DNA of 64,000 nucleotides from Euzebya tangerina (GTDB taxonomy: Bacteria; Actinomycetota; Nitriliruptoria; Euzebyales; Euzebyaceae): NCBI RefSeq assembly GCF_003074135.1, contig NZ_PPDK01000003.1:420951-484950 (forward strand). The letters are read 5' to 3'. Both the position numbers and the translations under genes were made by a program. The first letter of the stretch is position 1. Each line of letters starts with the position of its first letter. Positions 1-7,996 of this stretch are shown here, piece after piece. The notes below the pieces were generated by a model that searched no databases, had not been told where the DNA came from, and was given only the letters and a program-made list of their open reading frames with translations.

Positions 1-834
<834 letters not shown>

Positions 835-843
835 CTACCTCTC

Positions 844-1152
844 CTACTTGTTGACCTTGGCGAGGATGTCGCGGGCGTTGAGGATGATGTACTCCTCACC
901 CGCCAGCTTGATCTCCGTGCCGCCGTACTTCGAGTAGATGATCACGTCGCCCTCGGCGACATCCATCGGGACCCGTTCGTTGTCATCGCCGAAACGGCCG
1001 GGGCCGACCGCGATGACGGTGCCCTCTTGGGGCTTCTCCTTCGCGGTGTCCGGAATGACCAGCCCGCTGGCCGTGGTCTGCTCGGCCTCATTGGCCTGAA
1101 CAACAACGCGGTCCTCGAGCGGTTGGAGTGCAACCTTTGTAGCGGTCGCCAT
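844..1152 (-). CDS. groES: 10 kDa co-chaperonin GroES
   Basis: Co-chaperonin that forms the seven-subunit lid of GroEL. The 102-residue product has the family's usual length and carries the [10 protein letters not shown]-terminal motif, a mobile-loop region ([16 protein letters not shown]) and the [10 protein letters not shown] segment. A longer in-frame reading exists, but the ATG at 1152 has a strong AAGGAGG site 7 bases upstream and gives the canonical [12 protein letters not shown] start. It is the first gene of the groES-groEL operon and lies downstream of two CIRCE operators. Confidence 0.97.
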   Translation of the reverse strand: MATATKVALQPLEDRVVVQANEAEQTTASGLVIPDTAKEKPQEGTVIAVGPGRFGDDNERVPMDVAEGDVIIYSKYGGTEIKLAGEEYIILNARDILAKVNK

Positions 1153-1242
1153 CGTGCGCCTCCTTGTGTCTTCGACCGCAGCAGACGCATCCGTGTGCGC
1201 CGCCTTGGTCCCGACATCTGCTGTGGTGTGTGGTGTGGTGCG

Positions 1243-1269
1243 TTGGCACTCTGTACCCCCGAGTGCCAA
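1243..1269 (-). promoter_or_regulatory. CIRCE operator 1 (HrcA site)
   Basis: A perfect inverted repeat, TTGGCACTC, nine bases, then GAGTGCCAA. This matches the CIRCE consensus (TTAGCACTC-N9-GAGTGCTAA) with one symmetric substitution per arm. It lies where transcription of groES should begin, 91 bases upstream of the ATG. HrcA binding here would repress groESL in the absence of heat stress. Confidence 0.93.
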
Positions 1270-1276
1270 TGCGGTG

Positions 1277-1305
1277 ACGTTAGCACTCTAGCCAAGGCAG
1301 TGCAA
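1277..1305 (-). promoter_or_regulatory. groES promoter overlapping CIRCE 2
   Basis: Read on the minus strand, TTGCAC (1305-1300) is followed after 17 bases by TAACGT (1282-1277). These fit -35 and -10 boxes of the housekeeping type. Transcription would start at about 1270, at the edge of CIRCE 1, so both operators can block polymerase. This is inferred from spacing only. Confidence 0.6.
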
Positions 1306-1306
1306 A
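1280..1306 (-). promoter_or_regulatory. CIRCE operator 2 (imperfect)
   Basis: TTAGCACTC, nine bases, then CAGTGCAAA. The left arm is exact consensus and the right arm matches 7 of 9. It starts 10 bases beyond CIRCE 1 and overlaps the -10/-35 region predicted for groES. Tandem CIRCE sites are known upstream of some actinobacterial groESL operons. Confidence 0.8.
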
Positions 1307-1372
1307 GCCTAAACATCAAGATCTTAGCCTGTTGGGCTCAGATTCACCCCAAGCACACATTCTGTTTGGAAA

Positions 1373-1421
1373 TCTCCACAGAAAGTGTTTCTCTCGAAGT
1401 AACTCTGTGTTATTGTGGAGA
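1373..1421. promoter_or_regulatory. Inverted repeat upstream of bldD
   Basis: The groES-bldD gap (1153-1490, 338 bases) holds the two CIRCE sites and, nearer bldD, an AT-richer stretch with the 8-bp inverted repeat TCTCCACA (1373-1380) / TGTGGAGA (1414-1421). TATTGT at 1411-1416 may act as a -10 box for bldD. The repeat could be a regulator site or a leader hairpin. It does not match the BldD box well enough to claim autoregulation. Confidence 0.35.
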
Positions 1422-1490
1422 CACTTCACCAGTCGAATGTCACAGCGCGTGAGGGCAACTCCCCCGAAGCGCGGCACAAGGAGAAAACGC

Positions 1491-1967
1491 GTGGCCACTG
1501 AGTACCAGAGGCGTTTGGGCGCTCGTCTACGGGCGATCAGGCAGCAGCAGGGTCTGACGCTGCAACAGGTCGAGGAGGTGTCCGGCGGTCGCTGGAAGGC
1601 CGTTGTCGTCGGCAGCTACGAGCGCGGCGACCGAGCAGTCTCGGTGGCGAAGCTGGCCGAGCTGAGCGAGTTCTACAACGTGCCGGTCTCGGAGCTGCTG
1701 CCGAAGGAGGACCTGCCGACCTCGGCCACCAATGCCGCATCCAAGATCATGTTGGATCTGCGCAAGCTCTCCCGAGCGGACCTCGATCCGGAACTGCGGC
1801 CCGTCTCCCGCTTCGCTCACACCATCCAGTTGCAGCGCGGGGACTTCAACGGCAACGTGCTGACGATTCGGGGTGAGGACCTCCGAGCCCTCTCCGTCAT
1901 CTACGGGACCGACCCCGAGGACCTCGTCATCCGCCTCGAGGACGAGGGCGTCCTCGCGCAGGCCTGA
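1491..1967 (+). CDS. bldD: BldD-family transcriptional regulator
   Basis: A 158-residue DNA-binding protein. The N-terminal helix-turn-helix (residues 5-71: GARLRAIRQQQGLTLQQVEE, then RWKAVVVGSYERGDRAV) closely follows Streptomyces BldD. The C-terminal domain keeps the cyclic-di-GMP signature RxD-x8-RxxD as R116-G-D118 and R127-D130. In streptomycetes BldD dimerises around tetrameric cyclic-di-GMP and represses developmental genes. The GTG at 1491 is chosen because AAGGAG lies 7 bases upstream and the product aligns end to end with BldD; upstream in-frame sequence is not BldD-like. It is divergent from groESL. Targets in this organism are unknown. Confidence 0.9.
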   Translation: MATEYQRRLGARLRAIRQQQGLTLQQVEEVSGGRWKAVVVGSYERGDRAVSVAKLAELSEFYNVPVSELLPKEDLPTSATNAASKIMLDLRKLSRADLDPELRPVSRFAHTIQLQRGDFNGNVLTIRGEDLRALSVIYGTDPEDLVIRLEDEGVLAQA

Positions 1968-1975
1968 TCGGCCTG
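1959..1975. terminator. Short hairpin between convergent genes
   Basis: CAGGCC, five bases, then GGCCTG form a perfect 6-bp stem whose loop includes the bldD stop codon. bldD and the GNAT gene converge here with a 21-base gap, so it may end transcription from both sides. There is no T-run, so this is tentative. Confidence 0.35.
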
Positions 1976-1988
1976 GTGGCCTGAGTCA

Positions 1989-2852
1989 CTAGCGCAGCGC
2001 CAGGACCCACCGTCCACGCGGGAGGAATCCCGCCCGCGAGTAGGCCTGGATCGCGGGCTCGTTGTCGTCTCGCACGTGCAGGCTGACCACGGGCAGACCG
2101 TCGTCGAGCAGTTGCGCGCACAGCGTCGTGACCATCCCACGGCAGATGCCCTGCCCCCGGTGGTCCGACCGCACGTAGACGCCGGAGATCTGCGCCCCCC
2201 GGCGGCCGGAGTGCAGCGACAGATCCAACTTCGCGACGACGTGCCGGTCACGCTGCACCACCCAGGTGGTACCCCGGTCCACACTGTCGGCCATGCGCTG
2301 TCGCACACCGGCGCGCGAACTGCCGGTCAGCGGTGTGCCCATCTCGTCCTCCACGTGGAGACGACACGCGAACTCCTCGAGCACGTCGAGGTCATGACGC
2401 CAGCCACGCCGAAACCCGGTGAGCGGCTCACCCGGAACCTGCGACTCCCGGTCCAGCACCATGAAGCGTTGGATCCGACTGGTCGGTCGACGGCGGAAGA
2501 AGGACCGCTGCGACGCTCGGAGCACGCCCCCGGTGATCGCCTCGTCGCCGATGAGGATGCGCCAGCGGGCCCGCTCCACGTACTCCGAGAGGTCGGTCGC
2601 TGCCTCGGCCCACCCCGCCGTCACGACGGTGCCGGTCGGCCCGATGTGTGCCACGGCGCGAGTGGCGTCATCACCCCAGATGACGAAGCGGTCCACCTCC
2701 CGACGGTCCAGGGCGTGCAGCAGGTAGTGGTGGCGGGGGTCCCAGAGCCCCTCCGGCAGTCGGCCGAAGTCTGACTCCACGGCGCGAATGACCTCCCCGA
2801 GGTCCTGGGGGAGCATGCGCCGTGCGCCAACTCGCCGGGGTGTCGTGGTCAT
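1989..2852 (-). CDS. Two-domain GNAT acetyltransferase
   Basis: A 287-residue protein. The C-terminal third is a GNAT fold, with the acetyl-CoA loop RSDHRGQGICRGMV and a typical later motif, NEPAIQAYSRAGFLPRGR. The N-terminal part (LPQDLGEVIRAVESDFGRLPEGLWDP) resembles the domain that precedes GNAT in some actinobacterial proteins annotated DUF4081. The start ATG at 2852 lies 2 bases after the tsaD stop, so it is the last gene of the tsaE-tsaB-rimI-tsaD operon. The acceptor substrate is unknown. Operon position hints at protein or tRNA modification, but that is only association. Confidence 0.8.
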   Translation of the reverse strand: MTTTPRRVGARRMLPQDLGEVIRAVESDFGRLPEGLWDPRHHYLLHALDRREVDRFVIWGDDATRAVAHIGPTGTVVTAGWAEAATDLSEYVERARWRILIGDEAITGGVLRASQRSFFRRRPTSRIQRFMVLDRESQVPGEPLTGFRRGWRHDLDVLEEFACRLHVEDEMGTPLTGSSRAGVRQRMADSVDRGTTWVVQRDRHVVAKLDLSLHSGRRGAQISGVYVRSDHRGQGICRGMVTTLCAQLLDDGLPVVSLHVRDDNEPAIQAYSRAGFLPRGRWVLALR

Positions 2853-2854
2853 GA

Positions 2855-3880
2855 TCAGGTGTGGGCTATCGGCATGGCGTGGAGGCCAAGCGACGGGTCG
2901 GCATCGAGATCGACCGCAGTCGTCTGGCCTGCGGCAAGTCGGTTGAACCCGGCGGCGGCAATCATCGCACCGTTGTCCGTGCACAGCACCGGCTGAGGGA
3001 GGAGCAGGCGACGGCCGGCCGCGCGGCAGCGATCCGCCAGCGCCTCCCGCAGCCTCGAGTTGGCAGCCACACCGCCGACCAGGGTCACCCGCTCGACATC
3101 ATGCTCCTCGGCGGCCCGGATGGTCTTGGTGACGAGGACGTCGGTGATGGCCTCGGTGAAGGAAGCGGCGACGTCGGCCAACACGATCTCCTCCCCCACG
3201 GCGTCCATGCGTCGAAGCTCCCGGATGACGGCGGTCTTGAGACCAGACATCGAGAAGTCGTAGTTGCCGCTGTTCAGCATCGCCCGCGGGAACGCGATCG
3301 CGGTCGGGTCGCCATCGCGGCTCAGGCGGTCGATCTCCGGCCCACCGGGGAAGGGCAGGCCGATGAACCTCGCGACCTTGTCGAACGCCTCACCGGCCGC
3401 GTCGTCGATGGTGGCGCCGATGCTGGTGAAGCCTCCCTCCCGGTCGAGCAGGACCAGGCTCGTATGGCCACCGGAGACGATGAGCGCCAGCATCGGCGGG
3501 TCGATCAGTCCGTGCTCCAGCTGCGTGGCGCAGACGTGCCCCTCGAGATGGTTGACACCGATGAGCGGGATGTCGTGGGCAAGCGAGATCGACTTGGCGG
3601 CCGCGACCCCGACCAGCAGCGCACCGACCAGACCCGGCCCAGCGGTCACGGCCACGCCCTCGAGGTCGTCGTAGGTCGCCCCGGCCTCGACCAGCGCCTG
3701 TCCGATGGTCGGCAACATCATCTCCAGATGTGCCCGGGCGGCGATCTCGGGGACGACCCCGCCGAAGGGGCGGTGATGGTCGATCTGGGAGCCGATGACG
3801 TTCGAGCGGACCGTCACGCCGTCCTCCACCAGGGCGACAGCCGTCTCGTCGCAGGAGGTCTCGATGCCGAGGACCAACAT
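2855..3880 (-). CDS. tsaD: tRNA N6-adenosine threonylcarbamoyltransferase TsaD
   Basis: Transfers threonylcarbamoyl from its adenylate to A37 of ANN-decoding tRNAs (t6A). The 341-residue product has the family's usual length and begins MLVLGIETSCDETAVALV, the ASKHA nucleotide-binding motif. The metal-binding histidines lie in NHLEGHV, and SGGHTSLVL and FPGGPEIDRL are also conserved. The start overlaps the rimI stop by one base (TGATG), with GAGGTGG as ribosome site. It sits in one operon with tsaE, tsaB and rimI. Confidence 0.97.
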   Translation of the reverse strand: MLVLGIETSCDETAVALVEDGVTVRSNVIGSQIDHHRPFGGVVPEIAARAHLEMMLPTIGQALVEAGATYDDLEGVAVTAGPGLVGALLVGVAAAKSISLAHDIPLIGVNHLEGHVCATQLEHGLIDPPMLALIVSGGHTSLVLLDREGGFTSIGATIDDAAGEAFDKVARFIGLPFPGGPEIDRLSRDGDPTAIAFPRAMLNSGNYDFSMSGLKTAVIRELRRMDAVGEEIVLADVAASFTEAITDVLVTKTIRAAEEHDVERVTLVGGVAANSRLREALADRCRAAGRRLLLPQPVLCTDNGAMIAAAGFNRLAAGQTTAVDLDADPSLGLHAMPIAHT

Positions 3881-4404
3881 CAGGCCACCTCCTCGCTCAT
3901 GGTGCGACGGCCGGGGTCGCGGTCCGGCAGGTCGTGCAGCCACATGATGATCGCGTCCTCCCGGTCCTGCTCGCTCGATCCGCTCGGGTAGTAGCGCGGC
4001 CGTACGCCGACGGGCGCGAATCCGAAGCCCCGATACAGCTCGATGGCAGCGGTGTTGCCGGCCCGCACCTCGAGCGTGGCAGCGCCGGCGCCCATCTCGA
4101 CGGCGAGCTGGAGCAGCTGATCCACCAGCGCGCTCCCGATGCCCTGACGTCGATGAGCCGGCGCGACGACAAGCGTCGTGATGTGGGCGTCCTCCAGGCT
4201 CAGCCAGAGCCCGCCGAAGCCAGCCAGGTCTCCGGTGTCGGTCCGGACCACTGCGTACTGGCGGTCAGGCTGGCCGAGTTCCCGCGCGAACAGGGCAGCC
4301 GACCACGGCGTGACCTGGACCTCAGCCTCGAGGCTGACGACGTCATCCAGGTCGGCGGCCGTCATCGCCCGTAGCGACAGCGGCTGGGTTGGTGCGGACC
4401 TCAC
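3880..4404 (-). CDS. rimI: Ribosomal protein S18 alanine N-acetyltransferase RimI
   Basis: A 174-residue GNAT enzyme that acetylates the N-terminus of ribosomal protein S18. Visible are the N-terminal RAMTAADLDDVVSLEAEV, the substrate-side VTPWSAALFARELG (the family's 'PWS' motif), the acetyl-CoA loop APAHRRQGIGSALV and NTAAIELYRGFGF. The start is GTG at 4404, overlapping the tsaB stop as GTGA. Between tsaB and tsaD this is the standard actinobacterial arrangement. Other N-terminal substrates are possible. Confidence 0.93.
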   Translation of the reverse strand: MRSAPTQPLSLRAMTAADLDDVVSLEAEVQVTPWSAALFARELGQPDRQYAVVRTDTGDLAGFGGLWLSLEDAHITTLVVAPAHRRQGIGSALVDQLLQLAVEMGAGAATLEVRAGNTAAIELYRGFGFAPVGVRPRYYPSGSSEQDREDAIIMWLHDLPDRDPGRRTMSEEVA

Positions 4405-5132
4405 CCCTCCCCCCGTCCGCCGAAGAGTGCGCCGCGCTTGGACCAGTTGATCTGGGCATCGGCCTGTCGCAGGTAGATCGGCTGCAGGAGCTCGGGACGG
4501 GTGGTGTCCTCACGGATGAACTTCGGCATTGCGAGCTTGGCCAGGGCTGCCGCGCTCGGGTGCACGGCCGCTCCGTCGATCACATCGGCCCCGGCGCTGG
4601 CCAGCAGGCCGCGGTGGAGGGCGGCACCGTCACCGACGCAGAGAGTGTCTTCGGCGGTGGCCTCGATCTCGGCAGCCAGGACGTCGGGGCGTCCACAGTG
4701 GAACTCCCCGACCCGCTGGATGCCACCCGGCACCGCCCGGTACGTCGCCCAGAACAGCTCACCGCGCCGGGCATCGAGCACGCTGCACACCAGACCTGGT
4801 ACGTGCCGCCAGCGGAAGGCCAGCAGATCGAGGGAGGCGAGGCCGACCACGGGCAACCCGCGAGCGTGGGCGAAGGCCTGTGCGGTGGCGATGCCCACAC
4901 GCATCCCGGTGAACAGACCGGGACCGAGCGACACCGCGACACCGGTGACCGCGGACGCCTCGACCCCGGCGGTTGCCAGGCAGTACTGGATGGCAGGAGC
5001 CACGAACGAGCCGTGAGCCCGCGTCAGGTGCGGCAGGCCGGGACCGATCTGGGCGTTCGCGGCGATGCCGTCGCGGGTCGCCAGGCACACACTGGCCGCA
5101 GATGTCGAGGTCTCGACGCCGAGGACCAGCAT
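4401..5132 (-). CDS. tsaB: t6A biosynthesis protein TsaB
   Basis: The 243-residue partner and activator of TsaD in the TsaBDE complex. The N-terminal [17 protein letters not shown] is the shortened ASKHA motif of TsaB, and the dimer-interface region VSLGPGLFTGMRVGIATAQAFA is well conserved. The ATG at 5132 overlaps the tsaE stop as TGATG; a GTG one codon earlier (5135) is an equally possible start. It lacks TsaD's metal-binding histidines, as expected. Confidence 0.94.
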   Translation of the reverse strand: MLVLGVETSTSAASVCLATRDGIAANAQIGPGLPHLTRAHGSFVAPAIQYCLATAGVEASAVTGVAVSLGPGLFTGMRVGIATAQAFAHARGLPVVGLASLDLLAFRWRHVPGLVCSVLDARRGELFWATYRAVPGGIQRVGEFHCGRPDVLAAEIEATAEDTLCVGDGAALHRGLLASAGADVIDGAAVHPSAAALAKLAMPKFIREDTTRPELLQPIYLRQADAQINWSKRGALFGGRGEG

Positions 5133-5698
5133 CACTGCCCCTCCCCCGTCGACTCGGCGCCGGGCCCGGCACCGCTCAGCTGGGCCGACGAGCTGGCAGC
5201 GATGAGCTGGTCGCGGACCTCGATCAGACGCCGAGCCCAGTCGTGTCCGTGGGCGCGGACGTGGAGCGTGCGCGGCTCCGGCTGCCAGTCCGCCGCCGAG
5301 GCCGCTGGCGTCGCCTCATCCAGCGGCGGCAACCGGAACTCGACCTCGAGGTGGTCGGCGGGGAGGAGTGGGGCCATGGCATCACCCCACTCGACGAAGA
5401 CGACGGCGGAGGCAGTCCCGACCTCGGCAAAGCCGACCTCCAGCACCTCCTGCAGGCTCTCCAGTCGGTAGACATCCATGTGGAGCACGTCAAGCTGCTC
5501 CCCGCGGTACTCCTTGCGCAGGATGAAGGAGGGACTGGTCACCCGGTCGGTGACGCCGAGGGCTGCGGCGGCGCCTTGGACGAAGCAGGTCTTCCCGGCG
5601 CCGATCTCGCCGGTGAGTGCGACGACGTCCCCCGCCCGCAGCACAGGACTGAGCACCCCGGCAACCGCTTGGGTGTGTGCGGGGCTGGTGGTGACCAA
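5132..5698 (-). CDS. tsaE: t6A biosynthesis ATPase TsaE
   Basis: The small P-loop ATPase that drives the TsaBDE cycle. Walker A is GEIGAGKT (residues 30-37), followed by [11 protein letters not shown] (family switch region) and HMDVYRLES. The product is 188 residues, somewhat longer than usual because of a C-terminal tail rich in Ala, Ser and Gly. The only in-frame start near the conserved region is TTG at 5698; no ATG or GTG fits, and the ribosome site is weak. First gene of the t6A operon. Confidence 0.92.
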   Translation of the reverse strand: MVTTSPAHTQAVAGVLSPVLRAGDVVALTGEIGAGKTCFVQGAAAALGVTDRVTSPSFILRKEYRGEQLDVLHMDVYRLESLQEVLEVGFAEVGTASAVVFVEWGDAMAPLLPADHLEVEFRLPPLDEATPAASAADWQPEPRTLHVRAHGHDWARRLIEVRDQLIAASSSAQLSGAGPGAESTGEGQ

Positions 5699-5790
5699 CT
5701 CGACGTTCGTGATCGTGCCTCTTGCCCGGTGACGGAATCTGCCTGCACGAGCAGATGGGGATCCGGATCATACGTGTAGCGTCAGATCCC

Positions 5791-6546
5791 ATGAGCAAGC
5801 TCACTGTTGCCGTCGACGCCCAAGGCGTTGCGACCATGACCCTGACCGACCCGGACCGTCGAAACGCGATGGGCCACGAGATGGCTGGAGAGATGATCGC
5901 CGCCGTCGCGGACCTGCACGAGGATCGTGACATCCGGGCCCTGGTCATCACCGGCGAGGGGAAGGGCTTCTGCGCCGGAGCCGACCTGCCGCAGCTGTTC
6001 GGCAATCCGGAGCGCGGCGTCGCCGACATGCGTGAGGAGCTGCAGGGGTACTACCAGGCCTTCCTGGCCGTGCACGAGCTGCCGTTCCCCACCATCGCTG
6101 CCGTCAACGGCGCTGCGGTCGGAGCCGGCCTGAACCTGGCCATGGCCTGCGACATCCGCATCGCCGGGACGTACGCGACGTTCGGTGCGACGTTCGCGAA
6201 GATCGGTCTGCACCCGGGTGGGGGGTGCACCTGGTTCCTGGTCCGGGCGATGGGAGCGTCCCGAGCGCTCCGGACGTTGCTGCTCGGTGACCTGCTGGAT
6301 GTGCAGGAGGCGGTGGAGCTCGGTCTGGCCGAGGGGCCGGAGAAGGATTGTGTGGCCGTGGCGGGCGAACTGGCCCACCGGTTCGCCGACGTGGACCCGC
6401 AGCTGGCCCGCCACATCAAGCGTTCGGTCGGCATCGCCGTGGAGACCGACGACCTGGGTGCGGTGCTGGAGTACGAGTCCTGGGCGCAGGCGTCCTCGGC
6501 CACCTCGGAGCAGCTGCAGCAGTGGGTGGCGAAGTTCTCCTCGTGA
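5791..6546 (+). CDS. Crotonase-family protein (enoyl-CoA hydratase/isomerase-like)
   Basis: A 251-residue crotonase-fold protein. It has the first oxyanion-hole segment GEGKGFCAGADLPQLF and the second, AAVNGAAVGAGLNLAMACDIRIA. Both glutamates that do hydration in classical enoyl-CoA hydratase seem absent: LNLAM stands where rat mitochondrial enzyme has CELAM, and FGATFAKIGL replaces the FGQPEILLG region. The protein may therefore be an isomerase, thioesterase or other crotonase type acting on a CoA ester. The ATG at 5791 matches the domain start. Next gene begins 37 bases downstream. Confidence 0.85.
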   Translation: MSKLTVAVDAQGVATMTLTDPDRRNAMGHEMAGEMIAAVADLHEDRDIRALVITGEGKGFCAGADLPQLFGNPERGVADMREELQGYYQAFLAVHELPFPTIAAVNGAAVGAGLNLAMACDIRIAGTYATFGATFAKIGLHPGGGCTWFLVRAMGASRALRTLLLGDLLDVQEAVELGLAEGPEKDCVAVAGELAHRFADVDPQLARHIKRSVGIAVETDDLGAVLEYESWAQASSATSEQLQQWVAKFSS

Positions 6547-6583
6547 TCCCGTCGGCGCGGTGGGGCGGGAGAGGGGGTCGCCG

Positions 6584-7405
6584 GTGACGCCCGAGGAGGC
6601 GTTCGTCCGGATCCACGCTGGGTTGGACCGGGAGGGGCCGGGGTCTCCCGAGTCCACCCTCCGGGCCCTGCGACTGACCGGTCTGGCCTCGTCCGGCACC
6701 GCCGATTCGGCACGATCGGGGCCTGACCCACAGATGCCGGGGCCGGGGCACGATCGTGCATCCGGTGGACTCAGCGTGCTCGACCTCGGCTGCGGCCCCG
6801 GAGCGCAGACGATCACGCTGGCCGAGGCGCTGCCGGACGCCCACATCGTCGCCGTCGACCTCCATCCACCCTTCATCGAGGAGGTGGAGCGGCGGGCCGC
6901 TGCTGCCGGGGTCGCCGACCGGGTCACGGCCGTCGTCGGCGACATGACCGAGCCACAGGCCGTCGCCCCAGCCCCCGTGGACCTGGTCTGGTCCGAGGCC
7001 GCTGCCTACTCGATCGGCTTCGACGTGGCCTTGCGGGCGTGGCGTGAGGTCCTCCGGCCCGGTGGGGTGCTGGCGGTGAGCGAGGCGGTGTGGGCGGCGC
7101 CAACCGTGCCGCAGGTGGTCTCGGACTTCTGGACCAGCGAGTACCCGGACATGCAGCCGGTGCAGCGACGGCGCGCGCAGGCGCTTCAAGCCGGGTACCG
7201 GCGGATCGGCGACTTCTCGCTGCCCCCGTCGGACTGGGAGGCCTACTACAGCCCACTGCGCGATCGTGTGGCCGAGCTCGCCGACCCGGGCGACCCTGGC
7301 ATGTCGGAGGCGGTGGCCGCTCACGAGCGGGAGTTCGCGGTCTACGACGCGGGTGGTCCCTCGGCCGTGGGGTATCAGTTCTTCGTCCTGCGGCGGTCCG
7401 ACTAA
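6584..7405 (+). CDS. SAM-dependent methyltransferase with an in-frame repeat insertion
   Basis: A 273-residue class I methyltransferase. Motif I is VLDLGCGPGAQ (residues 65-73 region), with the acidic post-I residue in VAVDLHPPFIEE and motif III/IV around EVLRPGGVLAVSE. The start is GTG at 6584, with GAGGGGG 6 bases upstream. Just before motif I, residues about 43-59 are encoded by a copy of the 50-bp dispersed element described elsewhere in this annotation, giving a low-complexity loop rich in Gly, Pro and Asp. The substrate is unknown. It follows the crotonase gene on the same strand. Confidence 0.85.
   Translation: MTPEEAFVRIHAGLDREGPGSPESTLRALRLTGLASSGTADSARSGPDPQMPGPGHDRASGGLSVLDLGCGPGAQTITLAEALPDAHIVAVDLHPPFIEEVERRAAAAGVADRVTAVVGDMTEPQAVAPAPVDLVWSEAAAYSIGFDVALRAWREVLRPGGVLAVSEAVWAAPTVPQVVSDFWTSEYPDMQPVQRRRAQALQAGYRRIGDFSLPPSDWEAYYSPLRDRVAELADPGDPGMSEAVAAHEREFAVYDAGGPSAVGYQFFVLRRSD
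6710..6759 (+). repeat. 50-bp GATC element, copy A (inside the methyltransferase gene)
   Basis: Starts GCACGATCGGGG, continues CCTGACCCAC, has 16 variable bases and ends with the perfect 12-bp palindrome GCACGATCGTGC. The two GCACGATC boxes start exactly 38 bp apart (6710 and 6748). It is read through in frame and codes for part of a loop before the SAM-binding motif. Confidence 0.8.
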
Positions 7406-7438
7406 ACGCCGACGCCAGTCTCGACGGTTGGGAGGGTG

Positions 7439-7996
7439 ATGGGAGTGGAGCAGGGCGAGGACCCCGAGGTGTTCTGCCGCGAGGTGTGGCCGGATCTGGT
7501 CCGTGCGCTGAGCCTGATGTGTCGTGACGACGCTCTGGGTCAGGATGCGGCGCAGGAGGCGCTCGCCACCGTGGTGGCCCGCTGGGCACGGGTCAGCCGC
7601 ATGGCGTCGCCGAAGGGATACGCCTACCGGGTCGGGGTGAACGCGGCCAAGGACGCGTTGCGGCGGCGGGCACGGGAGCAACGGCCCGCGGTATCGGTTC
7701 AGAGCGCGGCGACCACTCGGCCCAGCGTGCCCGACGACGAGGCGGTGGCCGATCGACTGGCTCTGGCCGACGCGCTCCGCCGTCTGCCGCCCCGACAGCG
7801 ACTGGCTGTGGCGCTCCGGTATCTGGGTGACCTGTCGGTCTCGGACACGGCCGCGGCGATGCGGTGCCGCCCGGGAACGGTCCGGGCCCTGTGCCATCAG
7901 GCGACCCAGTCGCTCCAGGCGAGCCCCGATCTGGCCTGGCACCCCTCGTCCACCGCCCCGACCGCAACGGCAGCGGAGGTGCAGCCGAATGTCTGA
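7439..7996 (+). CDS. ECF-type RNA polymerase sigma factor, SigE-like
   Basis: A sigma-70 family protein of about 185 residues. Region 2 is in the N-terminal half (FCREVWPDLVRALSLMCRDDALGQDAAQEAL, RVGVNAAKDALRRR). Region 4 follows (LADALRRLPPRQRLAVALRYLGDLSVSDTAAAM, then a recognition helix). GGGAGGG at 7430-7436 is only 2 bases from the ATG at 7439 but 8 bases from a GTG at 7445, so translation may begin at 7445. The stop overlaps the next gene by 8 bases, so the two are co-translated. Target promoters are unknown. Confidence 0.85.
   Translation: MGVEQGEDPEVFCREVWPDLVRALSLMCRDDALGQDAAQEALATVVARWARVSRMASPKGYAYRVGVNAAKDALRRRAREQRPAVSVQSAATTRPSVPDDEAVADRLALADALRRLPPRQRLAVALRYLGDLSVSDTAAAMRCRPGTVRALCHQATQSLQASPDLAWHPSSTAPTATAAEVQPNV

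Noticed and set aside
1424..1443. BldD-box-like sequence upstream of bldD
   Set aside because: The half-sites do not match the known palindrome well enough.
5711..5760. GATCGTGC before the crotonase gene as a further copy of the dispersed element
   Set aside because: No second box 38 bp away and no match to the 22-base left block.
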